Shown one piece after another: positions 9,471 to 18,581 of a stretch of DNA of 36,367 bases; positions within the stretch are counted from its first letter, which is position 1, and the number at the start of each line of letters is the position of its first letter. This DNA is from Candidatus Alistipes avicola (lineage in GTDB: Bacteria > Bacteroidota > Bacteroidia > Bacteroidales > Rikenellaceae). A program made the translations under genes and the position numbers. Where the stretch lies: contig DWYR01000015.1 in assembly GCA_019118565.1 (NCBI GenBank), positions 1-36,367 of the forward strand. The letters are read 5' to 3'. The notes under the pieces were generated by a model. The model saw only the letters and a list, made by a program, of their open reading frames with translations. It was not told where the DNA came from and did no database searches.

Positions 9471-10289
9471 ATGACCAAGAAGAAGCTATATCTCTACTGT
9501 ACCGTACTCCTGACGGTTTTCTTGACAAGCTGCAACGGCGTTCAGCAGATCCTGAAAAGCGGTAGACCCGAAGTGATGTATCAACAGGCTCTATACTATT
9601 ATGAAAAGGAGAAATGGACGAAAGCAGCCAGCCTCTTCGAAGGAGCCAGCCCATATTACGTCGCGAAACCTCAAGAGGACAGCATTGCTTTTATGCATGC
9701 CTACTGCAAGTTCAAGAATCGGGAATACGACGTAGTAACTTCGGAGTTGGATCTTTTCCGTCGCAAACACACACGCAGTATTTTCCTCGAAGATGCGGAG
9801 GGAATGCTCGCACTGAGCTACTTCTACCTCTCGCCCGGGCCGACCCGCGATCAATCCATGACGACACAGGCTCTGGTTGCAATCAATGAATTCATGGTTC
9901 ACTACCCGACGAACGAAAAGATCGACGAATTCCGGAAAATGAATCAAATCCTTACGGAACGGCTCCACGACAAAGCCTTTCTGAACGCTTATACTTACTA
10001 TAAAATCGAGCGATACAAGTCCGCGATTTTCTCTCTCAAAAATGCGTTGAAGGAGTATCCTGAAAGCAAACACCGCGAAGAGATCATGTACCTGATCGTC
10101 AAGTCGGGTTATGAACTGGCCTCGAATTCGGTACAAGACAAACAGGCAGACCGCTATCTTTCAATGCTCGACTCCTACTATTCGTTTGTCGCCGAATTTC
10201 CGGAATCCTCTTATGTGAAAGAACTCGACCGGCTGGCAAAACACGCCAAAGACTTCCTCGATAGAAACAACAAAGAAAATACCCTATAA
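9471..10289 (+). CDS. bamD: outer-membrane assembly lipoprotein BamD
   Basis: A 272-residue lipoprotein component of the Bam complex, which folds beta-barrel proteins into the outer membrane. A basic n-region and hydrophobic stretch lead to the lipobox LTSC with acylated C21. The mature part is a string of TPR-like helical pairs (YYYEKEKWTKAASLFEGASPYY, then YKSAIFSLKNALKEYPESKHREE), as in BamD/YfiO. The open frame extends upstream to a GTG at 9429, but that codon lies in the promoter, so ATG 9471 is chosen. First gene of the operon; rpoZ starts 1 base after its stop. Confidence 0.9.
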   Translation: MTKKKLYLYCTVLLTVFLTSCNGVQQILKSGRPEVMYQQALYYYEKEKWTKAASLFEGASPYYVAKPQEDSIAFMHAYCKFKNREYDVVTSELDLFRRKHTRSIFLEDAEGMLALSYFYLSPGPTRDQSMTTQALVAINEFMVHYPTNEKIDEFRKMNQILTERLHDKAFLNAYTYYKIERYKSAIFSLKNALKEYPESKHREEIMYLIVKSGYELASNSVQDKQADRYLSMLDSYYSFVAEFPESSYVKELDRLAKHAKDFLDRNNKENTL

Positions 10290-10290
10290 C

Positions 10291-10611
10291 ATGGAGATCA
10301 AAAAAACAACTCCCACCAACACCGTAACGCGTAAATTAGCCGATCTGGACAAGGAAACCGGCAACATTTACAAAACGGTCAACATCATCGCCCGTCGAGC
10401 CAACCAGATTGCCGTGGAGCTCAAGACCGAGCTGAACCGCAAGTTGGCAGACTTCTCATCGCCTTCGGACACGATGGAGGAAACTTTCGAGAACCGCGAG
10501 CAAATCGAAATCTCGCGTTACTACGAGCGTCTTCCAAAACCGACACTTATTGCCACGGAAGAGTTCGTCGAAGGTGATCTTTTCTACAAGGACGACGCAG
10601 AAAAGAAATAA
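10291..10611 (+). CDS. rpoZ: RNA polymerase omega subunit family protein
   Basis: A 106-residue protein of the omega/Rpb6 family, which helps assemble RNA polymerase by clamping the beta-prime subunit. The diagnostic part is the segment GNIYKTVNIIARRANQI (residues 24-40), equivalent to the conserved GN.Y..v.i.arRa.Ql of omega. The C-terminal half is divergent from proteobacterial omega. Its position between bamD and coaBC matches the usual order in Bacteroidales. Spacing of 1 base before and 12 after implies one operon. Confidence 0.8.
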   Translation: MEIKKTTPTNTVTRKLADLDKETGNIYKTVNIIARRANQIAVELKTELNRKLADFSSPSDTMEETFENREQIEISRYYERLPKPTLIATEEFVEGDLFYKDDAEKK

Positions 10612-10623
10612 CGACCTATACGT

Positions 10624-11820
10624 ATGAGCCTCAGCGGACGACATATTCTGCTCGGCATCACGGGAAGCATCGCGGCCTACAAGGCAGCGGTGCTCTGCCG
10701 TTTGCTCAAGGGGGCCGGTGCCGACGTACGGGTGGTGATGACTCCGCTGGCCAAGCAGTTCATCACCCCGCTGACCATGGCCACCCTCTCGAAACACCCC
10801 ATCCTGGTCGAGTTCTTCAACCCCGAAAACGGCGAATGGAATTCACACGTTTCGCTGGGTGAGTGGGCCGACTGCATGCTGATCGCCCCCGCCACAGCCA
10901 ATACGCTGGCCAAAATGGCACATGGCATTGCCGACAACCTGCTGCTCACGACCTATCTCTCGGCCCGTTGTCCGGTAGCCGTCGCCCCGGCGATGGATCT
11001 GGACATGTATGCCCATACGGCGACCCAAACCAACCTACAGACCCTGCGCGAGCGGGGTGTGGCCATCGTCGAACCGGCCGAAGGGGAGTTGGCAAGCGGT
11101 CTTATGGGGAAAGGGCGCATGGCCGAACCGGCCGAAATCCTCTCGTTCGTAGAGGATCTTCTCTCTGAAAAAAAAAAGAGCCTGCAAGGTAAACGGATGA
11201 TCGTTACGGCCGGAGCCACGATCGAGGCGATCGACCCGGTGCGGTTCATCTCGAACCACTCGACCGGGAAGATGGGCTATGCCCTGGCCGACGCCCTGGC
11301 AAGACGCGGAGCAGAAGTTACGCTCATCAGCGGACGCACCACCCTGCCCACACCGCCTTCGGTCCGCCGGATTGATGTCACCTCGGCCCTACAGATGTAC
11401 GAAACGGCCCTGCGCGAGTTCGACGCAGCGGACGGTGCCGTCATGTGTGCTGCCGTGGCCGACTACACGCCCGAAGAGGTCTCCCCGATCAAACTGAAGA
11501 AGGGTGAGGGGGATATGGTGATCCGGCTCAAGCGCACCCACGACATAGCCGCCGAACTGGGGGCACGAAAAGGGGCACGGATGCTGGTTGGATTCGCTCT
11601 CGAAACGGATCACGAGGAGGCCCACGCCGAAGAGAAGCTCGCCCGCAAGAACTTCGACTTCATCGTGCTCAACTCACTGCGCGATGCAGGAGCCGGATTC
11701 GGTGTCGACACCAACAAAGTTACGCTCATCGACCGCAACGGCCGACAGGAACTTCCCCTGCTCTCGAAACGGGAGACAGCCGAACGGATCGTCGATAAAA
11801 TCGAAACCATACTGAAATAG
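10624..11820 (+). CDS. coaBC: bifunctional phosphopantothenoylcysteine decarboxylase / phosphopantothenate-cysteine ligase
   Basis: Two steps of coenzyme A synthesis: joining cysteine to phosphopantothenate (CoaB, C-terminal) and decarboxylating the product (CoaC, N-terminal, FMN enzyme). CoaC spans residues 1-~180: GITGSIAAYKA for FMN binding, catalytic His in SHVSLGEWAD, and APAMDLDMY. CoaB runs from ~188: VTAGATIEAIDPVRFISNHSTGKMGYA, CAAVADYTPEE and the lysine of KLKKGEG. Two oddities. The flap usually reading ACG..G.GRM reads ASGLMGKGRM, so the cysteine equivalent to E. coli Cys158 is a serine. A run of ten A (11168-11177) falls exactly in the linker between the domains. recN starts 2 bases after the stop. 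Confidence 0.94.
   Translation: MSLSGRHILLGITGSIAAYKAAVLCRLLKGAGADVRVVMTPLAKQFITPLTMATLSKHPILVEFFNPENGEWNSHVSLGEWADCMLIAPATANTLAKMAHGIADNLLLTTYLSARCPVAVAPAMDLDMYAHTATQTNLQTLRERGVAIVEPAEGELASGLMGKGRMAEPAEILSFVEDLLSEKKKSLQGKRMIVTAGATIEAIDPVRFISNHSTGKMGYALADALARRGAEVTLISGRTTLPTPPSVRRIDVTSALQMYETALREFDAADGAVMCAAVADYTPEEVSPIKLKKGEGDMVIRLKRTHDIAAELGARKGARMLVGFALETDHEEAHAEEKLARKNFDFIVLNSLRDAGAGFGVDTNKVTLIDRNGRQELPLLSKRETAERIVDKIETILK
11168..11177 (+). other. A10 slippery tract at the CoaC/CoaB junction
   Basis: Ten consecutive A in frame as GAA AAA AAA AAG, containing the heptamer A AAA AAG. A -1 shift or one added A leads to stop TAA after GAG CCT GCA AGG; one lost A leads to TGA after ten codons. 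Either would yield a CoaC-only protein of about 185-190 residues. Whether slippage occurs is not shown by sequence alone. Confidence 0.5.
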
Positions 11821-11822
11821 CC

Positions 11823-13466
11823 ATGCTGCGCACGCTGAGAGTCGAAAATTACGCGCTGATCAACCGGCTCGAACTGGAACTGGATATCCATCTGAACATT
11901 ATTACGGGAGAGACCGGTGCCGGCAAGTCGATCCTGCTCGGTGCCCTCGGGCTACTGCTCGGTGCCAAGAACGACGGGGCCGCGTTGAAGGACAGCCAGC
12001 GGAACTGTCTGGTCGAAGGGACCTTCGAGATCGGCAAGCTCGGGCTCGAATCGTTCTTCGAGGAGAATGACCTGGACTACAGCCCCGAGACAACCCTCAC
12101 GCGTCAGATCACCCCGAGCGGCAAGAGTCGTTCGTTCATCAACGACACCCCTGTACCGCTCACGCTGCTGCGCGATCTGGGATCCCGCCTGATCGACATT
12201 CACTCCCAGCACCAGAATCTGATTCTCGGATCTGAGGCATTCCGCACGCGCGCCCTCGACACGCTGGCCGAGAATGCCGATCTGCTGGCAACCTATACGG
12301 CACAATACGAACGAATGGGAGCATTGCGACGCGAACTGACCCGCCTGCGCGAAGAGGCTGAAGCGGGACATCGGGACGAGGAGTGGCTGCGCTACCAAAC
12401 CGAAGAGCTGGAGGCCGCCCGACTGAAAACGGGGGAGCAGGCCGAACTGGAGGCGGAGTTGTCCGTCCTCTCGAATGCCGACCGCATCAGCGAGGCGCTC
12501 ACCGCGCTCCGCAATGCGCTGGACGATGACCTGACCGGCATTCTCGTACAACTCAAAACGAACGAAACATCACTTCTCCACCTCTCCGAGAGCTATCCCT
12601 TTGCCGCCGAAGCGGCTACCCGCCTGCGATCGGTCATCGAGGAGTTGAAAGATATCAGTGCAACGGCCGCCGCCGAGAGCGAGCGGATCGATGCCGACCC
12701 CGAACGGTTGCAGAAGATCAGCGACCGGATCGGAACAATCTACACGCTCTGCCAGAAACACAAGGCAGCCGATCTGGAGGAGCTGCTCTCCATCCAGGCA
12801 CAATACGAAGCCCGCTTGCAGGCCATTACCCACGGCGACGAGCAGATAGCCGCACTCGAGGCGGAACTCTCCGAAGCGGAACAGGAGGCATGGAAGAGCG
12901 CCCGCGAAATCCACACGCGACGCGAAAGCGCCGCTCCGGCTTTCAGTGAGCAGATCGAAGAGACGCTCACGAAACTCGGAATGCCCGATGCCCGGTTCTG
13001 CGTTGCCGCAGAACAGACAGAGACACTGACGGCAACCGGCTGCGACCGGATCGACTTCCTCTTTACGGCCAACCGCAGCTTCTCGCCGCAAAAGATCGAG
13101 CGGATCGCCTCGGGCGGTGAAACGTCCCGCGTCATGCTGGCCCTCAAAGCGCTGCTCGCCCGCCGCATGGAGCTGCCGACCATCATCTTCGATGAGATCG
13201 ACACCGGAGTTTCGGGTCAGATCGCCGATGCCATGGGTGAGATTATCCACTCGCTTTCGGACTCGATGCAGGTGGTCGACATCACCCATCTCCCGCAGGT
13301 GGCCTCGAAGGGTTCGACCCATTTCTTCGTCTACAAGGACCAGGACGGGACCCACATCCGACACCTCAACGACGAGGAGCGCATTGCCGAGATTGCCAAG
13401 ATGCTATCGGGCAGCCAGATCACTGAAGCTGCTCTGGCCCAGGCACGTATTCTGCTCGGCAAATAG
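11823..13466 (+). CDS. recN: DNA repair protein RecN
   Basis: An SMC-like ATPase of 547 residues used in recombinational repair of double-strand breaks. The N-terminal half-domain has Walker A GETGAGKS (29-36). The middle (~150-360) is Glu/Ala/Arg-rich coiled coil. The C-terminal half-domain carries the ABC signature SGGETSRVMLALK and Walker B TIIFDEIDTGVSG, followed by the HLPQVAS switch histidine. Length fits the family. It is the last gene of the bamD operon (2 bases after coaBC) and ends at a strong terminator. Confidence 0.95.
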   Translation: MLRTLRVENYALINRLELELDIHLNIITGETGAGKSILLGALGLLLGAKNDGAALKDSQRNCLVEGTFEIGKLGLESFFEENDLDYSPETTLTRQITPSGKSRSFINDTPVPLTLLRDLGSRLIDIHSQHQNLILGSEAFRTRALDTLAENADLLATYTAQYERMGALRRELTRLREEAEAGHRDEEWLRYQTEELEAARLKTGEQAELEAELSVLSNADRISEALTALRNALDDDLTGILVQLKTNETSLLHLSESYPFAAEAATRLRSVIEELKDISATAAAESERIDADPERLQKISDRIGTIYTLCQKHKAADLEELLSIQAQYEARLQAITHGDEQIAALEAELSEAEQEAWKSAREIHTRRESAAPAFSEQIEETLTKLGMPDARFCVAAEQTETLTATGCDRIDFLFTANRSFSPQKIERIASGGETSRVMLALKALLARRMELPTIIFDEIDTGVSGQIADAMGEIIHSLSDSMQVVDITHLPQVASKGSTHFFVYKDQDGTHIRHLNDEERIAEIAKMLSGSQITEAALAQARILLGK

Positions 13467-13490
13467 CCGCTGCAGCCACAGTACAACCAT

Positions 13491-13527
13491 ACCCCGAACA
13501 CACTTGCAGGTTCGGGGTTATTTTTTT
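13491..13527 (+). terminator. terminator after recN
   Basis: Nine-base arms 13491-13499 and 13510-13518, then TA and seven T. Confidence 0.88.
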
Positions 13528-13558
13528 ACCGGGAAAATAGATCTTTTTCTGAGAAGCG

Positions 13559-13577
13559 GCGTCTTATAGATAGACGC
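13559..13577. repeat. short inverted repeat upstream of sigma factor gene
   Basis: GCGTCT, seven bases (TATAGAT), AGACGC, ending 29 bases before the sigma factor ATG. It may be an operator or a hairpin in the leader; no consensus vegetative promoter is visible between the recN terminator and the gene. Confidence 0.4.
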
Positions 13578-13606
13578 GTCCCCAAGAAACGAAAAACAGA
13601 ACCGAT

Positions 13607-14110
13607 ATGCAAGAATACGAATCGAAACTCAAACAACTCGAACGGATCATCGACCGACATCAGGAGCGACTGTTCCGCCTCGCCTGTCTGCACACGGGAT
13701 CCCGGACGGCAGCGGAAGACATCGTGCAGGATGTAATGCTCCGGCTCTTTCGGTCGGAAAGCAACCTGAGTCACATAACCGATCTGGAGAGTTATCTGAT
13801 AAAGGCGATCATCAACCGCTGTCGCGACTACCATCGGCAAGGCTCCAAAGCAACACTCCCGCTCGACCAGGTCGGCAAAATAGCCGTCCCGACTGAAGAT
13901 CCGCCCCCGGAACAGGAGTACGAACGGATCTACCGGCTTCTCGAACGCCTGCCCGAAGAGCAGGCCGAAGTGATCCGGCTGAAGACATCGGAATCGATGA
14001 CCTTTGCCCAAATCGCCGAGCTCACCGAAAGCTCCGAGGCGACTGTCAAGTCCCGCTTCCGCTACGGCATCCAGAAACTCCGCACACTCATCGCCGGAGC
14101 ATCCCATTAA
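13607..14110 (+). CDS. ECF-type RNA polymerase sigma factor
   Basis: A 167-residue group IV sigma factor. Region 2 covers ~12-80 (HQERLFRLACLHTGSRTAAEDIVQDVMLRLF, then ESYLIKAIINRCRDYHR), which binds core polymerase and the -10 element. Region 4 covers ~108-160 (LERLPEEQAEVIRLK, then MTFAQIAELTESSEATVKSR), the -35-binding helix-turn-helix. The linker is short and Pro-rich. The next gene, 22 bases downstream, encodes a membrane anti-sigma factor, so its activity is probably released by an envelope signal. The regulon cannot be deduced; its own promoter is not of the vegetative type, which fits autoregulation (inference). Confidence 0.9.
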   Translation: MQEYESKLKQLERIIDRHQERLFRLACLHTGSRTAAEDIVQDVMLRLFRSESNLSHITDLESYLIKAIINRCRDYHRQGSKATLPLDQVGKIAVPTEDPPPEQEYERIYRLLERLPEEQAEVIRLKTSESMTFAQIAELTESSEATVKSRFRYGIQKLRTLIAGASH

Positions 14111-14132
14111 TCACCTTAAAACGAATCATGCC

Positions 14133-15449
14133 ATGAAATGCCAAGATTTTGAAAAGCGCCTCGAACTGCTTTTCGACGACAATACCCCAACCGCAACGCG
14201 TGAAGAACTGCTAGCTCACCTGAAGGAGTGTCCCGACTGCCAACAACTCTATACGCAAACGAAAGAAGCTCTCGAAGCCGTAACCCCCCAAAAGGCCCTC
14301 CAGGTCCCGACCGATCTGAAACAGCGGATCCTGCGGGCAGCTGCCGAAGAGACAAACGAGGAACGCAAACGAACCGTCTCCCGACGACGACGCTGGCTGC
14401 GCCCCCTCACGGCTTCACTGAGTGCCGCCGCCCTGATCGCACTCGTACTGATTCTCAACCCGATCCAGCGCTACCAGGCCCACGCAGCCGGGCGTCTGCT
14501 GCGCGATGCGATCGCACAGATCGAGAACAGCCAATCGTTCTATCTCGAGATCGACGTACGGACACTGCCCGGAGAGTCATTCTCCTACATCGACGCACAA
14601 CAACCGTTTCTCCGCCACCGCATGTGGGTTGACCCGGCAACAAACCGCTGGCGGCTCGAAAAGGAGGGGCGTATTGCCATCCACACCGGCTCTCAGATCC
14701 TGATGTGGCTTCCAAACTCCAAGACAGGTTGGATCCTGCCTCCCGACGAAGGGTTCATCGATGGATTCGCCACCCTGCTCGATCCCTACTCGCTGCTGCT
14801 GCGCGAAGAGGCCTGCGTTGCCACCAACAAAAAGGCTACCTGTACCAAACAGGTCTCGGACAACACCATCACCCTGACGGTCCGTGTCCCGGCCGAGGGA
14901 GATTTTTCCAACAACTATATGCTCAACACCTCGGTCAGCGAATCCAACACCTGTCGGGAGTACAGCTTTGACCGTAAGACACACGCCCTGACCGGTCTAA
15001 AGATCATACAACTGAACGGCTCCGAAGAGAAGACGATCGTCCACATGAAGCGGATCGACTATAACACCCCGCTCTCAGCGAGTCTCTTCTCCACCCCGCA
15101 AGGGATCGAATGGATCACCCCGGCAGAACCGGCCAAAGGCTCTCTTTTTACGGACATCACCCCGGAGGAGGCCGCACGCAAACTCTTCACCGCCATGCAG
15201 AGCTGGGACGAAGAGGTCCTTCAGGAGGTGCTGATCTACTACAACGCACCGCACCGACTCTCCATACTGAAAGAGATCTATGCCGGATGCCGTCTGATCG
15301 AAGTCCGTCCCCACTTCCGTTCGGGACAGTACGCCGGAGTGTTCGTACCCTGCCTGGTGAGAAAACCCGACGGGGAGAGTGAATTGATCATCCTCGCCCT
15401 GCGCAACGACAACCAGAACCGGGCATGGGTGGCAGACGGTGGTCTGTAA
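14133..15449 (+). CDS. transmembrane anti-sigma factor with zinc-finger N-terminus and large outer domain
   Basis: 438 residues. The cytoplasmic part starts MKCQDFEKRL and holds a zf-HC2/ZAS pattern: C3, H29, C33, C36 (AHLKECPDCQQLY), which usually clasps the cognate sigma. After an Arg-rich stop (SRRRRWLRP) there is one membrane helix at ~91-109. The ~330-residue part outside the membrane begins with a beta-rich segment (NSQSFYLEIDVRTL...MWVDPATNRWRLEKEG) resembling a LolA/RseB-like lipid-binding fold, then a helical-plus-strand C-terminal segment after ~320. Most anti-sigmas are much shorter, so this probably carries its own sensor. Start at 14133 because upstream frame overlaps the sigma gene. 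Confidence 0.8.
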   Translation: MKCQDFEKRLELLFDDNTPTATREELLAHLKECPDCQQLYTQTKEALEAVTPQKALQVPTDLKQRILRAAAEETNEERKRTVSRRRRWLRPLTASLSAAALIALVLILNPIQRYQAHAAGRLLRDAIAQIENSQSFYLEIDVRTLPGESFSYIDAQQPFLRHRMWVDPATNRWRLEKEGRIAIHTGSQILMWLPNSKTGWILPPDEGFIDGFATLLDPYSLLLREEACVATNKKATCTKQVSDNTITLTVRVPAEGDFSNNYMLNTSVSESNTCREYSFDRKTHALTGLKIIQLNGSEEKTIVHMKRIDYNTPLSASLFSTPQGIEWITPAEPAKGSLFTDITPEEAARKLFTAMQSWDEEVLQEVLIYYNAPHRLSILKEIYAGCRLIEVRPHFRSGQYAGVFVPCLVRKPDGESELIILALRNDNQNRAWVADGGL

Positions 15450-15480
15450 AGTCCTGAAATAAAAAGTTCACCCACAAAAA

Positions 15481-15512
15481 AAGAGGCGGATCCCTTACAG
15501 GATCCGCCTCTT
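15481..15512 (-). terminator. terminator of groESL operon
   Basis: Thirteen-base perfect arms (15481-15493, 15500-15512) with a 6-base loop. Its T-run is on the minus strand, so it mainly ends groEL; it may also stop the convergent anti-sigma transcript. Confidence 0.85.
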
Positions 15513-15539
15513 CTGGACACATATCGTCTGAAGCGACTG

Positions 15540-17174
<1,635 letters not shown>

Positions 17175-17192
17175 TCAAACGTTCTTTTAGAA

Positions 17193-17462
17193 TTAGATAA
17201 TTGCAAGAATATCCTGCTGCTTCATAATCAGGTAATCCACACCGTCGATCGTCAGCTCCTGTCCGGCATACTTGCCATAAAGAACCTGGTCGCCGACCTT
17301 AACCTCCATCTTGATCTCCGAAGTGCCGGGACCGACTGCTACGACTTTGCCTGCCAGCGGTTTCTCTTTTGCCGTATCGGGGATAATCAATCCACCCGCC
17401 GTCTTCTCTTCCGCAGGGTTGGGCAGGATCAACACGCGGTCTGATAATGGTTTTACGTTCAT
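17193..17462 (-). CDS. groES: co-chaperonin GroES (Hsp10)
   Basis: An 89-residue lid of the GroEL chamber: starts [14 protein letters not shown], has the mobile loop [18 protein letters not shown] (~18-35) and [13 protein letters not shown] near the end. First gene of groES-groEL. Its upstream region has no perfect vegetative promoter, but a candidate TTTG-N19-AGTGTTTG and a 9-6-9 inverted repeat, described separately. Confidence 0.98.
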   Translation of the reverse strand: MNVKPLSDRVLILPNPAEEKTAGGLIIPDTAKEKPLAGKVVAVGPGTSEIKMEVKVGDQVLYGKYAGQELTIDGVDYLIMKQQDILAII

Positions 17463-17525
17463 AATCGTGAGTTTTATAATTATTGATTATTTTTCTTTTT
17501 TCGATAGGAGATTACGCAAGAGATA

Positions 17526-17560
17526 TGCCAAACACTTTTTGGCAGAAATCCCTGCCAAAA
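17526..17560 (-). promoter_or_regulatory. overlapping inverted repeats at a candidate groES promoter
   Basis: Two alternative inverted repeats share a middle arm: TGCCAAA-N5-TTTGGCA at 17526-17544, and the perfect TTTTGGCAG-N6-CTGCCAAAA at 17537-17560. On the minus strand, TTTG (complement 17556-17559) and AGTGTTTG (complement 17529-17536) are 19 bases apart, so the larger repeat would fill the promoter spacer. It does not match the CIRCE sequence. There is no T-run, so it is not a simple terminator. An operator is inferred. Confidence 0.5.
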
Positions 17561-17678
17561 CCCCCGCCCCGACTGCCATTCTGTCAACATCCTGCCTGTT
17601 CCTACCGCCATCCATGACAAAGAATCGGGGGGGGCAAACAGCGATCGGAACGGTACCGGAAAGAAAATTCACGTTTTT

Positions 17679-17710
17679 TTTGCTCGAATAAAAAAATCAT
17701 ATTACCTTTG
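17679..17710 (+). promoter_or_regulatory. promoter of tRNA-His
   Basis: TTTG 17679-17682, 20 bases, TACCTTTG 17703-17710: full consensus. Confidence 0.85.
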
Positions 17711-17746
17711 CAATCCGGTTGATTCAATAAAAGGGTCAACCTACAC

Positions 17747-17821
17747 GGTGGATGTAGCTCAGTTGGTTAGAGCGTCGGATTGTGGTCCCGAAGGTCGTGG
17801 GTTCAAGCCCCATCTTCCACC
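17747..17821 (+). tRNA. tRNA-His (GTG)
   Basis: Cloverleaf with anticodon GTG, D-arm GCTC...GAGC and T-arm GTGGG-TTCAAGC-CCCAT. The extra 5' G (G-1, base 17747) faces discriminator C73, the identity mark of tRNA-His. CCA is not encoded. Two positions do not pair normally: U6-U67 in the acceptor stem and A31-C39 at the base of the anticodon loop. Confidence 0.92.
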
Positions 17822-17838
17822 CGAGAACGAGATTCGCT

Positions 17839-17857
17839 AAAACGAGTTTCGTTTTTT
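17839..17857 (+). terminator. probable weak terminator after tRNA-His
   Basis: AAAACGA, 3-base loop, TCGTTTT, followed by more T. An AT-rich stem, hence modest confidence. Confidence 0.5.
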
Positions 17858-17890
17858 ATTACCGGCAGCAAAAACATCAGAAAAAAAGGG

Positions 17891-17926
17891 AAAAGCCCTG
17901 ACAATCTAGCGATTGTCAAGGCTTTT
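17891..17926 (-). terminator. terminator after tRNA-Pro
   Basis: Sixteen-base arms with a single C-A mismatch (17891-17906, 17911-17926) and a 4-base loop; on the minus strand it continues into CCC and a long T-run. Confidence 0.85.
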
Positions 17927-17933
17927 CAGTTAG

Positions 17934-18008
17934 TCGGGGTGACAAGATTCGAACTTGCGACCACACGCCCCCCAGACGCGTACTCTAACCGGGCTGAGCT
18001 ACACCCCG
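17934..18008 (-). tRNA. tRNA-Pro (GGG)
   Basis: Minus-strand cloverleaf: acceptor CGGGGTG/CACCCCG, discriminator A, D-arm GCTC...GAGT, anticodon loop CTGGGGG with anticodon GGG, T-arm GCAAG-TTCGAAT-CTTGT. CCA is not encoded. Confidence 0.92.
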
Positions 18009-18024
18009 AACTGATTTCGGAACG

Positions 18025-18056
18025 CAAATATAGGCATTTTTCCCAAATCTGGCAAT
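18025..18056 (-). promoter_or_regulatory. promoter of tRNA-Pro
   Basis: Minus strand: ATTG (complement 18053-18056), 20 bases, TATATTTG (complement 18025-18032). The -7 box is a full match. Confidence 0.7.
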
Positions 18057-18275
18057 GAAATTCCAATAAAAATATCCAACCACAACAATACTACAGACGC
18101 AACACGCTAATAATCAACAACAAAAACTTTTATATTTTTTTCGAAACGTCAAAAACATCGGCTAACCAAAACAGTATTCTCCTTCCAAGGCAAGAGAGCA
18201 AAAACACTCCCAAATGAAATACCTATTCTTTATATACAGGCTCAAAGGCTTCCCGTCTATTTTTTTTCACTTTTT
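18057..18275. other. AT-rich spacer between tRNA-Pro and tRNA-Glu promoters
   Basis: About 220 bases with no open frame of note, no repeat and no RNA structure that I can support. It separates the divergent promoters of the two tRNA units. Confidence 0.6.
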
Positions 18276-18306
18276 TTTGGATCGAAAACTTTTTTGTTTA
18301 CCTTTG
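18276..18306 (+). promoter_or_regulatory. promoter of tRNA-Glu (and probably rpsT)
   Basis: TTTG 18276-18279, 19 bases, TACCTTTG 18299-18306: full consensus. No further promoter is visible before rpsT, so the tRNA, the structured stretch and rpsT are probably one primary transcript. Confidence 0.85.
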
Positions 18307-18352
18307 CACCGCTAAAGGATTCTCTTCTCGAAGAATCACCAATAGCGCAGGA

Positions 18353-18424
18353 GGCCCATTCGTCTATCGGTTAGGACGCAAGATTTTCATTCTTGAAAGA
18401 GGAGTTCGACTCTCCTATGGGCTA
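18353..18424 (+). tRNA. tRNA-Glu (TTC)
   Basis: 72-base cloverleaf: acceptor GGCCCAT/ATGGGCT (closing G1-U72), anticodon TTC in loop TTTTCAT, T-arm GAGGAG-side with TTCGACT loop, discriminator A at 18424. CCA is not encoded. Confidence 0.95.
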
Positions 18425-18431
18425 CACGAGA

Positions 18432-18581
18432 GCACCTTACGGTGTCAGACGAACGGCTGCAAGGCCGTACGTCTCGTTTCTGGAGCGTGCTTACGGGGAA
18501 TAAAAGATGAAGGAAGCGGGCGCAAGCCTATTCCGAAGCGGCCACGGCCGGAAAATGATGGCCCGAGCAATCGGGATGTCA
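18432..18581 (+). ncRNA. hairpin-rich RNA segment between tRNA-Glu and rpsT
   Basis: This 150-base stretch is GC-richer than the spacers and folds into a row of hairpins: 18432-18445 (CACC-TTAC-GGTG); 18447-18474 (11-base stem with one A-A mismatch, loop UGCAAG); 18497-18534 (GGAATA/TATTCC enclosing GGC-GCAA-GCC); 18539-18550 (CGGC-CACG-GCCG); 18556-18581 (TGA/TCA and CCCGA/TCGGG with a 3x3 internal loop and GCAA cap). Three hairpins share GCAA tetraloops. No convincing open frame. Likely a leader of rpsT or a separate small RNA; it does not show the hallmarks of tmRNA, SRP RNA or RNase P RNA. Confidence 0.55.

Noticed and set aside
17526..17560. CIRCE/HrcA operator before groES
   Set aside because: Arms are TTTTGGCAG/CTGCCAAAA with a 6-base spacer, not TTAGCACTC-N9-GAGTGCTAA.
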